From Biomphalaria glabrata (taxonomy: Eukaryota > Mollusca > Gastropoda > Planorbidae): a stretch of 64,000 bases of DNA. Below, piece after piece: positions 30,585 to 40,180 of this stretch. The position numbers and the translations under genes were made by a program. The notes below the pieces were generated by a model. The model had not been told where the DNA came from. It was given only the letters and a program-made list of their open reading frames with translations, and did no database searches. Position 1 is the stretch's first letter. Each line of letters starts with the position of its first letter. Where the stretch lies: contig NC_074721.1 of assembly GCF_947242115.1 (NCBI RefSeq), forward strand, positions 4,778,001 to 4,842,000. The letters are read 5' to 3'.

Positions 30585-32372
30585 ATGGCCAAAACTTCAC
30601 TAGCATTAAGTCTTCAGACCTGTCTTGGTCAGCGCTGGACACATGAAGACTTCAGTGACTTTACAGTCGTGGTGGAAGACATGGAGTTTGAATGTCACAG
30701 ATTTCTCTTAGCTTCATGTTCCGGTTTCTTCTCTTTGTTATTACGAAGTGACATGAAAGAAAACTTGGAGAAAAAAGTGACTTTAAAAAACACCAAGAAA
30801 GAAACCTTTAGTGTCATTCTCAACTGTATTTATAAAGGTGAAGACGGATTAACACTTGATAATATTCTCGATGTATGGCATGTCACTCACATGTTGGATA
30901 TCAAATACCTCTTTGAAGAATGTGAACAGTTTATATTGAGTATTATAGATTATTCTAATTATATCCAGTTCTTTCGTCATGCTAAGAGTTTAAGTTCACA
31001 GACTGTCGTCTCAAGCGCACGAACGTTCTGTCTTCAACATTTTGAAACCTTTAAAACGACACAAACATTTATGGAATTGTCCTTTGAAGAAATTAATGAT
31101 CTGATTAAAGATACCGATTTGCATGTGAGCTCAGAGAGCTTAGCAGTAGAGGCGATATTAGAATGGGTAAATGGCCTATCCAGGAACGGTGATAATAGCG
31201 TGATACAAAGTATAGAAGCTTCAAGTCTTTTTGAAGAATCGAAACAGAAATCTGAAACTAATTTGGAACCAAATAAAACATTACAGGCAAAAGAAATGAG
31301 TTGCGGTTCTTGTGACAGTCGCGTGAATGTGCATGAAGAAAGAAAGGGGAAGTTATCTATTTTGCTTTCTTCTACAAGATTATGTCTTGCAAGCGAAGAT
31401 TATTTAGAAAACCTTCTTACTAACCCGCTGATTAAGTCAGATGTCAATGCTCTAACAATGGTCAAAGATGCTCTGCTGTTTCACTGGAAGCCCCAACATA
31501 ACTTCAATCTTGTGAACTACAGAAAATGTCAAGACCTCTGTAACGTCATGGCTTTTGTCAGGGATGGAAATCTAATGTTCTATTTGCTTGACGAGAAAAG
31601 ATACATACAAATGTTGGATGCCTCCACCAGCTACACTCATGTAGCCACCTTCAACTCTGACCTCTTCCTTTGTTGCAACAAATTTGAAAAAGGTCCAAAC
31701 AATAAAGGCAAGTCAAGTTATATTCAATACGAATATTTTGACTTCCCCACAAGAACCTCCAAAACGTTGGCGAAGATAATGAACTCATCGACTTCTTTCT
31801 TTTTAATCAACAAATATTTCATTTTTATTAATGGTGTAGATGTTAATGAAAGGATTCTTCATGTTCAGAATTTATGTCAGAACCAAAATTTTCTGACCAT
31901 TCAGACAGAGGCGTATGCGAAATCAGCCTTCATTCACGATGAATTCCTTTTCCTGTTTACTTTCGTGTATCCCGACAGCGAGCTTCAAGTCTACACCTTG
32001 GACAAACAGGCCATTGTTTGTGTCAAGAAAATACCTGGACCTGCTGAAAACATCGTCAGCTTTGTGGATAAAGGCATCACTTATGTGTTACAGAGAGACG
32101 GGACTTTGTCGCGCCTGCAATGTACTGGAACCAGAGACTTTGACTTGATAAGACTAACGACTATATGGAACTTTGTCTGGAACCTCCGTGGCGCTGTCTG
32201 CTACCTGGATGAACTGTTTCTCTTTGGAGAGTGTCTCACAGATGACGAGAAGAGAGAATTTAGCACCCTGCCGGGTGTGTTTGATAAATTAGTGATACTG
32301 GATGGCGACTATAACACCAATGCCATTGCCATGACTATTCCAAAGTCTGCATTTACGGTTCAGATGGTTTAG
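30585..32372 (+). CDS. BTB-BACK (KLHL-type) protein 2
   Basis: A 595-residue tandem paralogue of the preceding gene with the same layout: BTB at about 15-118, BACK at about 124-198 and 250-300 split by a different acidic or polar insert (ESKQKSETNLEPNKTLQ), and a propeller-like C-terminal half with the shared CVKKIPGPAENIVSF motif. The coding region has no intron. ATG 30585 is preceded by TTATTGTTTCAG and a 16-base leader, suggesting an upstream leader exon. From about 30611 to 30930 the DNA matches gene 1 at roughly 97 percent by my count, including silent positions; beyond that identity falls sharply. Role inferred from family: Cul3 substrate adaptor. A hAT terminus lies directly after the stop codon. 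Confidence 0.9.
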   Translation: MAKTSLALSLQTCLGQRWTHEDFSDFTVVVEDMEFECHRFLLASCSGFFSLLLRSDMKENLEKKVTLKNTKKETFSVILNCIYKGEDGLTLDNILDVWHVTHMLDIKYLFEECEQFILSIIDYSNYIQFFRHAKSLSSQTVVSSARTFCLQHFETFKTTQTFMELSFEEINDLIKDTDLHVSSESLAVEAILEWVNGLSRNGDNSVIQSIEASSLFEESKQKSETNLEPNKTLQAKEMSCGSCDSRVNVHEERKGKLSILLSSTRLCLASEDYLENLLTNPLIKSDVNALTMVKDALLFHWKPQHNFNLVNYRKCQDLCNVMAFVRDGNLMFYLLDEKRYIQMLDASTSYTHVATFNSDLFLCCNKFEKGPNNKGKSSYIQYEYFDFPTRTSKTLAKIMNSSTSFFLINKYFIFINGVDVNERILHVQNLCQNQNFLTIQTEAYAKSAFIHDEFLFLFTFVYPDSELQVYTLDKQAIVCVKKIPGPAENIVSFVDKGITYVLQRDGTLSRLQCTGTRDFDLIRLTTIWNFVWNLRGAVCYLDELFLFGECLTDDEKREFSTLPGVFDKLVILDGDYNTNAIAMTIPKSAFTVQMV

Positions 32373-32373
32373 A

Positions 32374-32455
32374 ACAGAGGTTCTCCAACTTTTTTTTTGC
32401 GCCGGGAACCCCTTTATACAGTCAGAATTCGACCAAGAACCATTAAGTGAAAAAG
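32374..32455. mobile_element. hAT-like terminus in the 3' flank of BTB gene 2
   Basis: CAGAGGTTCTCCAACTTTTT followed by GCGCCGGGAACCCCTTT is a typical hAT end. It starts two bases after the TAG stop. No matching right end or duplication was found. Confidence 0.5.
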
Positions 32456-32544
32456 ACACCCATCTGAATAGTACTTAAGTTACAACTGTGGAAAAAAGAA
32501 TTTTTTTTTGAAGGAGTGTTTATTGAGATTATAATTTTGTTTGA

Positions 32545-32550
32545 AATAAA
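32545..32550 (+). terminator. Poly(A) signal AATAAA of BTB gene 2
   Basis: AATAAA 172 bp after the stop codon, the first good signal downstream. Confidence 0.45.
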
Positions 32551-32760
32551 ATTGTAAAATAATGAATTAATTTGGATGATGCTGATGAAATGTTTATAGA
32601 AATGTCAGGGGGAGGTATAGCAAGAATGAATGTTATTTTGGTATGATTGTTATATCCCCTTGTTATGAATGCAAAGTGTTGCACGTGTTGTGAATTGATT
32701 GATTAAGTCTTCGTTGAATGTGAGAGAGAGAGAGTGTGTTAAGTTAGTAAGGTCTTGCTT

Positions 32761-32798
32761 CCAGTCCAGGAAGGTTGGATAGTCGCTTCCTGGACTGG
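32761..32798. repeat. Perfect 13-bp inverted repeat with 12-bp loop
   Basis: CCAGTCCAGGAAG and its exact reverse complement CTTCCTGGACTGG flank GTTGGATAGTCG. It lies in 32648-33026, a stretch starting TGTTATATCCC and ending CCCTGACA that could be a solo LTR; no target duplication supports that. Confidence 0.6.
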
Positions 32799-33029
32799 AG
32801 TTTGTTTATTAATATTTATTGTGCATTATTTGAGCTATATTGGATATTAAAATATCATTGATATATTCTATGAGATCTGAAGTTCGAGTTGATGTGTATT
32901 GAAGTATAATTGTTCTTAGTTGTAATATTTAAGAATTGATTAATATTTGTTCATATAAGTGAAACCGCTAGTGAGCCAAGTTAAGAAACACAACACAAGA
33001 GACAAGCTTATAAATTAGAACCCTGACAA

Positions 33030-34210
33030 AAAGTAGGCCTATTTATGCCCGGATTAATGTTTGTAAGTAGCAACATCTCAACGAGCACACTTTTCTAGTA
33101 ATTTTTATTTTATTTGTGACGAGGTTAATTTCGGCAATAAATCCACGTTGTACCATAGACGAAAACGGGAAAGCAGTCAGCAACTTCTGAACAATAATTT
33201 ATAATGCAAAATCTGTTTTTGTAACTAAAATTCGAGGTATCCGTGTTCAAAAAATGGTTTAAGTTCCTCGATTGTAGATATTTCAGTAAGCTGCTCCTGT
33301 GTTAGCATGGCTGCGGGGCACACATTTGAGACCCCAAGGAAAGCCCTTTTGGGATACAGGCGTAGAAGACGAAAAGAAAACTTAAAATGATTAAAATAGA
33401 ATCTATAACAAATGCGCCTGAATGTTCTCTACAAATGAACTTCCCTCTCCTGTTAGTCTCGACCCTGGACTATAAAGAAAGGAAAACCCTTCAACGTATT
33501 CAAGTCTACAGAGACTTATAAATCTCTTTCCCTGACTTCGACATACTCTTAAACGTGTCCATGACAGCGCGTCAAAATTGCAACAAATCTGGTTTTAAAA
33601 TTAGAGCCAACTGTAACATATTGCTATTATATGTACACTGGCACACTATAGCAGTGTAGCGCCGCTTGTGTTTACATAATAAATGGTGTTTCTAATATGC
33701 CTACCCTCTTAAACACTAGTTTGTTATTTGTGTAACACTAATATTCTTACACCAACAGCTGAGACCTGGCTCTTCTACAGTGTGTCCCTTATCTTTTGAT
33801 ACGGCTAGAGAAGAAATATTTAAGGCCTCCTTTATTCCACTGTGAGAGAACGCGTGTTAAGTACATAGGAGCTTAATGTGTCAAGTCTTGCTTATTCTGG
33901 TAGCTGTTATTGAGTTTTTCTTTTGTTTTATAAATTATTATTGTTCAAGTAATGATGTTGAGGTGGACGATTGTAGTCAAACTGAAATTCAATTTGTTTC
34001 TTCTAATTCTCAATGCACTGGGAATATATGTTTATACTATTTTTAAAAAGTTCTTTACTTTTTAAACAACTTTTAAACAAAATCTGCGTAGTAAATTTAA
34101 GGGAGTCAACGAAGGAGCAAGGACAGTTGAAGAATAGGTATTCATAACTAACAATGAAGTGTAGGTATCACAACTTACTACAACGACTGTCAGCCGTGGG
34201 CTCGCTTCCG
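33030..34210. other. Intergenic, no gene seen
   Basis: No coding region or clear repeat end. GC content rises slightly near 33300-33600 without a supported frame. Confidence 0.4.
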
Positions 34211-34218
34211 TCACACAG

Positions 34219-35640
34219 GGAGTCTACTTCTATTACTACGTTGAACACAGTCTTGTTATCATTAAGTTGACCACGGTCTATTTCTATCACTACGTCAAAC
34301 ACAGTCTAGTTCTATCACTACGTTGAACGCAGTCTAGTTCTATTGCTACGTTGAACACAGTCTAGTTCTATCACTACGTTGAACACAAGTCTAGTTCTAT
34401 CACTACGTTGAACGCAGTCTAGTTCTATCACTACGTTGAACACAGTCTAGCTCTATCACTACGTTGAACACAGTCTAGTTCTATCACTACGTTGAACACA
34501 GTCTAGTTCTATCACTACGTTGAACGCAGTCTAGTTCTATCACTACGTTGAACGCAGTCTAGTTCTATTGCTTCGTTGAACGCAGTCTAGTTCTATTGCT
34601 ACATTGAACACAGTCTAGTTCTATCACTATGTTGAACACAAGTCTTGTTCTATCACTACGTTGAACACAGTCTAGTTCTATCACTATGTTGAACACAGTC
34701 TAGTTCTATCACCATGTTGAACACAGTCTAGTTCTATCACTACGTTGAATACAGTCTAGCTCTATCACTACGTTGAAAACAGTCTAGTTCTATCACTACG
34801 TTGAACGCAGTCTAGTTCTATCACTACGTTGAACACAGTCTAGTTCTATCACTACGTTGAAAACAGTCTAGTTCTATCACTACGTTGAACGCAGTCTAGT
34901 TCTATCACTACGTTGAACACAGTCTAGTTCTATCACTACGTTGAATACAGTCTAGCTCTATCACTACGTTGAACACTGTCTAGTTCTATCACTACGTTGA
35001 ACACTGTCTAGTTCTATCAATACATTGAACACAAGTCTAGTTCTATTGCTACGTTGTACAGTCTAGTTCTATTACTACGTTGAACACAAGTCTAGTTCTA
35101 TCACTACGTTGAACACAAGTCTAGTTCTATCACTACGTTGAACACAAGTCTAGTTCTATTGCTACGTTGAACACAAGTCTAGTTCTATCACTACGTTGAA
35201 CACAAGTCTAGTTCTATTGCTACGTTGAACACAGTCTAGTTCTATCACTACGTTGAACACAAGTCTAGTTCTATTGCTACGTTGAACACAGTCTTGTTCT
35301 ATCACTACGTTGAACACAAGTCTAGTTCTATTGCTACGTTGAACACAGTCTAGTTCTATTACTACGTTGAACACAAGTCTAGTTCTATCACTATGTTGAA
35401 CACAAGTCTAGTTCTATTGCTACGTTGAACACAGTCTAGTTCTATTACTACGTTGAACACAGTCTAGTTCTATCACTACGTTGAACACAAGTCTAGTTCT
35501 ATCACTATGTTGAACACAAGTCTAGTTCTATCACTACGTTGAACATAGTCTAGTTCTATCACTACATTGAACACAAGTCTAGTTCTATCACTATGTTGAA
35601 CGGAATCTAGTTCTATTACTACGTTGAACGCAGATTCTAA
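34219..35640 (+). repeat. Minisatellite, about 50 copies of a 28/29-bp unit
   Basis: Head-to-tail copies of CAGTCTAGTTCTATCACTAC-GTTGAACA. Two length classes alternate: 28 bp (CACAGTC) and 29 bp (CACAAGTC), and a TTGCTACG variant replaces TCACTACG in blocks. The first copies near 34219-34310 are more diverged, as expected at an array edge. There are no unique spacers between copies, so this is not a CRISPR array. It lies between BTB gene 2 and Ig/H-lectin gene 2. Confidence 0.95.
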
Positions 35641-35857
35641 TTCTAAGGTTAACCTGTCACTTCTGACTGTCCTTTTGTCAGGCTTTACAGCAGCAAAAAA
35701 AAAAACGAATTCCCAGAGTTGTGTTCAAGTGCTTCAAACTCCTACATTACCAGGCAGGTCTAAGGGGCGCCTCTTTCCTCGTGTTCCAGAAGGCCAGACT
35801 CTCTAGTTCCCCTCATGCTACTTGGTCAGGAGGAAGTTTTTCTCTTTTCATCTAAGC

Positions 35858-36214
35858 CAGCGGTTCTCAACCTGTGCATCGCGACCTCCTTTGTATGTCC
35901 TAAAAACTGAACGCATGTAACTGTTATTTAATGATGAGTAAAAATATATCGTGGTATCGTGATTAAGCATAAAGCTTTGGCAAAGCATTTAAAACATTTA
36001 CATTATAATTGATTTTTATTGAAAATCAGTTATGTATGCTTATGTAAAAAAAATAGTTTTAAGGTTGGGGGTCGCCAGTCGCCACATAGTGTTAACTCCT
36101 TCTCTCCTAACCGACGATACCAGCGTTGATTCCACCAGAATGTGGTAAATAATTACGGAGAGAAAGAGTTAATAGTAAATCAAGGGGCGGAGCTAAACAG
36201 GTTGAGAACCGCTA
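35858..36214. mobile_element. hAT MITE, 357 bp, with nested TTAA-MITE
   Basis: Starts CAGCGGTTCTCAACCTGTG and ends CAGGTTGAGAACCGCTA, inverted ends with the last base changed. Flanked by the exact 8-bp duplication ATCTAAGC (35850-35857 and 36215-36222). A TTAA-flanked MITE lies inside at 36092-36172. Confidence 0.88.
36092..36172. mobile_element. TTAA-flanked 81-bp MITE, copy 2
   Basis: TTAACTCCTTCTCTCC to GGAGAGAAAGAGTTAA, 81 bp with both TTAA, inserted in the hAT MITE at 35858-36214 and therefore younger than it. Confidence 0.82.
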
Positions 36215-36545
36215 ATCTAAGCTTTAAATTCTTGTTCCTGGTGTACACCATAAACTCCGGTGCGAGCGGGCGGAGTTACAACAAAAAGAAATGCGCAATG
36301 CAGATAAACATATAACAACTAAGAACTCCGACATACATTTTGATACAAAAGATAAAATACTTGTTAAAGAAGAGCTGACATCATGATAAAACTAACTACG
36401 TCATTCATAGATTATTATCTCAAGGTCAAGCCCGCATAAACAAAAATATATTGAAGTCTTGTGTCTATAAAGCCAATATTACTGATGCTAACCTCGCTAG
36501 TGATATATTCTTAACGCTCTCTTAACTTATATTTAAAATTATTTT

Positions 36546-36555
36546 TATAAAAAGG
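36546..36555 (+). promoter_or_regulatory. Candidate TATA box of Ig/H-lectin gene 2
   Basis: TATAAAAAGG, 71 bp before ATG 36617, implying a start near 36576 and a leader of about 40 bases. Confidence 0.45.
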
Positions 36556-36616
36556 AAAGAGATAATTTTAACTACTATTGATACTCAAGATTACATCTAG
36601 ACGAAATAAATATAAA

Positions 36617-36671
36617 ATGAACACTGTAATCTATACCGTAGCTGTCTTTTATTCAAGTCTTTATACTCTAG
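36617..36671 (+). CDS. Ig/H-lectin gene 2, exon 1 (signal peptide)
   Basis: Eighteen codons plus one base ending at GTAAGT, the same structure as exon 1 of gene 1. Confidence 0.82.
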
Positions 36672-38767
36672 GTAAGTCGTTTTCATTGTGTTGGCGTTTT
36701 TGTTTTCATCATTATAAACAAAAAATATTTTTACTAGAATGATTAAATTTAAAGTCGGAGTTAATATAACACGCTCTAATTTAGTTTCTAACTCATCTGG
36801 ATCAGTTACATGCGAATAGTAATTTTTTTTCCCAATAGATGTTTCTGCCATATTCCTACTTGGTTGTGTTACATTCGCTGGACAGTGGTCTCTAAGGTCC
36901 CGGGTTCCAAGTGACATACACTCATCATCATCATCATCATCAAACTCCATTAGAGTGAGGGCTTGAGAGGCTCAAATCCTCTCTTGCAAAAGCCCTGGAC
37001 AGAACACTATAAAGATGCATATATAATGAGCCTAATGTCGACCAACATGGTCATATGAAATGACCCAGTGATACCAAGCTGATATCAACTCACTCTTTCT
37101 GTCTGGAATCTCGTACACGTTATATCTCCCCCACTCCCCAATCTGGGACCAAGTTGAAACTTGCGCAATTATTCATTGCCCCTAACAAACAAACAAAAAA
37201 TTGACATAGTATTTTATACATTTTTTTTAATTAATTAATTAATTTTTATATACATACAGAAATAGATAAGGGGAGATAAGCCTTGTGCAGAGAATTAGAT
37301 CGTCGCCTAAAAAATTAAAACTAATTATAGATGAATATAAAAACTTCTAGTTTCATAACAACTTATCAATCTGAGTGGCTATATAATGGTCTGAGGAGCC
37401 TCCGGCCTTCGAGTTCGAATTGAAGGCGAGCTACTTTTTTTTTAATTATTATTTTAAAAAGCCATCACGTAAACCTTCTCCAAGATACCCCCCTCCTTCC
37501 AGACCATCCCGTCTCCAACTGGTCAAGACAAGTGACTTGGGCAAATCGCATTGTGTACGCTACAAGCATGAAGTTGCGCTAAAAAAAAAGCAATCGTAAC
37601 ACTATTTCCAATCGCACAAATGTATCATTGTTAGTCTACATTTATTACAAGTTAATTAATTGATTATAATAATAATAATTGATACAATTAAAATTAATTT
37701 AATTTAAGCTTTGTTTTTTTATTAAAGAATTTTTTAAAAAATATTTTACTTGTTTAGCTGATGCATCAGTGATTACGTTTGAAGCTGACCCAGAGACAAT
37801 AAATCCTCTACTGACCAAATCTCTGTCACTGCGTTGTTCAGTGCAAACTAAAGCAGCGCCCAGCTCTACTGTGCTCCGTGAAGGGTTGTTGAAAATCTTA
37901 AATACAACATTAACAACATCATATACAAATTCTCCAAGTACCAGCCCGACACCAACAATTTCAGAGAGACCAACAACTACCACAACACATTTCAAAACCA
38001 CTACTTCAACGACACCAAGAACCACTTCAGATCTAACAACCACGAGCACTGGAGCAACCATCCCGCCATCCTCTTCTACAACAACGACCACAACATCGAT
38101 ATCGTTACCACAGCCGTCAAGCACCTTTAGTGTAGCTCAAATTAGTACGGAAGTATCCCACGTGACCTCCATCGTCATTAGCAAGGTAAATCAGCTGACC
38201 AATCAGATTGAAACAATCGCTGACATCACACCTTTTGAGAACGCCACTATCTCTCCAGCCTTCACGGGGACAGTTATCGTTGAGGGTAACAGTATGAGGT
38301 CCCCACGACCTGGAGAAAGCGGCTACCTTCAAGTGGTTTGGCCCAATCCTGACCAAAATCAATCCGGGGAATATGTTTGCGAAATATTTGGACTCGACCC
38401 CCACAATCACCCAGTAACACTGAGGTCAACGCTGACCTTAACATCACACGAAACAACAATTCAAGACCTGGTGACGTACATCTCAAGTCTGGAGAAGAGT
38501 TTGAATTATTTCAAATTACCGAAGATTCAAAAAGGCGCCGAGACATGTATTCCCAACGCATTCAGCAGCTATGTTCCAGTGTCTTTTAGCGAGGCGTTTA
38601 GCACAGTGCCTACTGTGTTCATGTCATTCACAGACGTCCGTTACAGTTCGAGCATTGATGGCGAGTTCAGAGTGACAGTTATAGGGGTCAATGAAACACA
38701 TTTCACGTATGATTGTCTAGCAGTCCATACAGTCGTTTCTTTCGATTGGCTAGCCATTGAAGACTAA
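36617..38767 (+). CDS. Secreted Ig-like/mucin/H-type lectin protein 2 (two exons)
   Basis: Coding exons are 36617-36671 and 37758-38767, giving 354 residues with a phase-1 intron (donor GTAAGT, acceptor TTTACTTGTTTAG). The signal peptide MNTVIYTVAVFYSSLYTL fills exon 1. The Ig-like region has LSLRCSV (Cys 45) and QSGEYVCEIFGLD (Cys 226). Between them, about residues 68-140, lies a Thr/Ser/Pro-rich stretch of about 70 residues, a likely O-glycosylated mucin-like segment. The HVTSIVISKVNQLTN block and the second half of the Ig region are shared with gene 1 (HVTSIIINKVNRVTN). A short linker (QDLVTYISSLEKSL) precedes an H-type lectin domain at about 281-354 (VSFSEAFSTVPTVFMSFTDV to FDWLAIED). Paralogue of the gene at 22053 in the same orientation; likely a secreted recognition lectin. 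The mucin insert makes it about 50 residues longer. Confidence 0.86.
36855..36915 (+). mobile_element. Fragment of a family A SINE (in intron)
   Basis: ACATTCGCTGGACAGTGGTC then box B-like AGGTCCCGGGTTCCAAGTG; the head and tail are lost. Confidence 0.45.
37075..37700 (+). repeat. Composite ~0.6 kb repeat with tRNA-like segment (in intron)
   Basis: Same order of motifs as 12490-12970: CAACTCACTCTTTCTGTCTG, CTCCCCCACTCCCCAATCT, a tRNA-like part with box B CGAGTTCGAATTG near 37418, and the 3' ATTGTTAGTCTACAT. A partial reverse copy lies near 41545-41650. Confidence 0.6.
37758..38767 (+). CDS. Ig/H-lectin gene 2, exon 2
   Basis: Carries the whole mature protein. The Thr-rich block at about 37905-38125 uses mixed ACA, ACT, ACC and ACG codons, so it is not a pure DNA repeat. 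The opposite strand is also open here (38124-37699), a by-product of that composition. Confidence 0.88.
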
Positions 38768-39660
38768 ATTTATTTCGTAAGATTAGAGATGATGGCTTAT
38801 GAGAATAAGGAGCTTGTGTACGAATTTATCCTACTGTATGGAATAAGAAATGTGTCTTTATTAGTTCGTATTTCCGAATAATTATTTCTTCATGTTTTTG
38901 TATTTGTAAGTTATAGTTGTCTAGCCTTTCACATTTAAAATGTTCTTCATTGTTGTGGTTTAATATTTGATGTTATGATTGATAAGTAAATAGCTCTAGA
39001 ATTAATTAGAAAGTTGGTAGTTAGAAAAAAAACATAAAATGCTTAAAAACAATTTGAATTTACATTAAGTTTAATTAACTTAGTAAGTTACATTAAATTT
39101 TGATAAACAATGTTGGCTCCTATCCGTTTAAGTTAAAAATACAAAAATCATTCCTCGTCACAGAAGTGCTAGATTTATATAGAATAAGGGAGTTAAACCT
39201 TGCACTACTAATATATGGCAATGATTTTTATAGTTTTTTTCCCTTAGATATCCACTTGTATTACTTAAGTATTTTTTTATTATTACAAATCTTCGCTCAG
39301 CTTATTGTCAGAAATGTTCATCATTTTACAAAATCAAGGTGGAAACAAGAATATATTTTATATAGAAACATGTACAATGAAGTGATACTTTTATAGAGTC
39401 TTCTCTTTTCTTTTATTACAAAGCTAAATAACTCATTGACCTTAGAGTTAAAATTTATATGTAATGTTGTTTTTAGAGTCCTTCTGGACTAAAAAAAAAT
39501 GCCGGGCCTCAAAAAAATGGCTCGATAAATGAATGCATGTTTTAATTGAATAAATTTGAGATTTGAGATATTATTTACAGAAAAAAAGGGTATATGTGAT
39601 CTACTTTATAAAAAAACAAGATTTTAAAAATTAATGAAGAAATCTTTAATTACAACCTTT
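38768..39660. other. 3' flank of Ig/H-lectin gene 2, no gene seen
   Basis: AT-rich. A 98-codon frame at 39100-39396 has no domain or homology I recognise. Confidence 0.4.
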
Positions 39661-39663
39661 GTA

Positions 39664-39838
39664 AAAATGTTTGTAAAATGTTTTACATGTTTCGGATGTT
39701 CCATCAGAGTTGAAGATAATTTACTTCCTAGTCCAAACCTCCCGCAGGACGACGGGGGATGGGATTTGAACCCTCGACCATCGATAAATTCGAACGACAG
39801 TCCAGCGAGCAAACCGCACGACCAGGCAGCCATCCAGA
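39664..39838 (-). mobile_element. tRNA-derived SINE, family A (reverse)
   Basis: TTTTACATGTTTCGGATGTT, GAAGATAATTTACTTCCTAG, CCTCCCGCAGGACGACGGGG, box B GATTTGAACCCTCGACC and head GACCAGGCAGCCATCC. Confidence 0.88.
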
Positions 39839-39847
39839 CTAATATTT

Positions 39848-40180
39848 AAGTATACATTATACTAGCCGAATATTACCCACGGCCTGCAGGCTGGATCTAC
39901 CCTATTCGTCTAAACGTTTCACTCTTTAACTCTTTCTCTCCTAACAGACGATACCAACGTTGATTCCATCAGAATGTGGTAAATAATTACGGAGAGAAAG
40001 AGTTAATAAAGATACATTTATTTTTAGGGTCCCCACGTTCATAGTAGATACACTACGGTCTCTGCCATGACCTAAGGAACATGCCAAATTTTATCAAGAT
40101 TGGTCAAACCTTGTTGATTTCTATGCGGGACATACATACATACGTACATACGCCTTACTTTTTGCTTTATATATTAGATA
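39848..40180 (+). repeat. Dispersed repeat, interrupted by a TTAA-MITE
   Basis: Begins ACTAGCCGAATATTACCC and ends with AATTTTATCAAGATTGGTC, TATGCGGGACATACATACAT and CGCCTTACTTTTTGC, a 3' end I associate with molluscan LINE/SINE repeats. The class is uncertain. The MITE at 39926-40006 splits it at a TTAA. Confidence 0.5.
39926..40006. mobile_element. TTAA-flanked 81-bp MITE, copy 3
   Basis: TTAACTCTTTCTCTCC to GGAGAGAAAGAGTTAA, 81 bp with both TTAA, inserted in a dispersed repeat. Confidence 0.85.

Noticed and set aside
32648-33026. Solo LTR
   Set aside because: Begins TGTT and ends GACA, but the flanking bases do not form a target duplication.
34219-35640. CRISPR-like array of 28-29 bp repeats
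   Set aside because: Units are contiguous with no unique spacers, and the DNA is eukaryotic; it is a minisatellite. The minus-strand open frame at 35374-35162 is only the repeat read through.
36597-36950. 117-codon minus-strand frame opposite exon 1 of Ig/H-lectin gene 2
   Set aside because: Acidic run comes from an ATC/ATCATC repeat; no domain, and the + strand exon is well supported.
37699-38124. 141-codon Val-rich open frame on the minus strand
   Set aside because: It is the shadow of the Thr-rich codons (ACN reversed gives Val/Gly/Cys) of Ig/H-lectin gene 2 exon 2.
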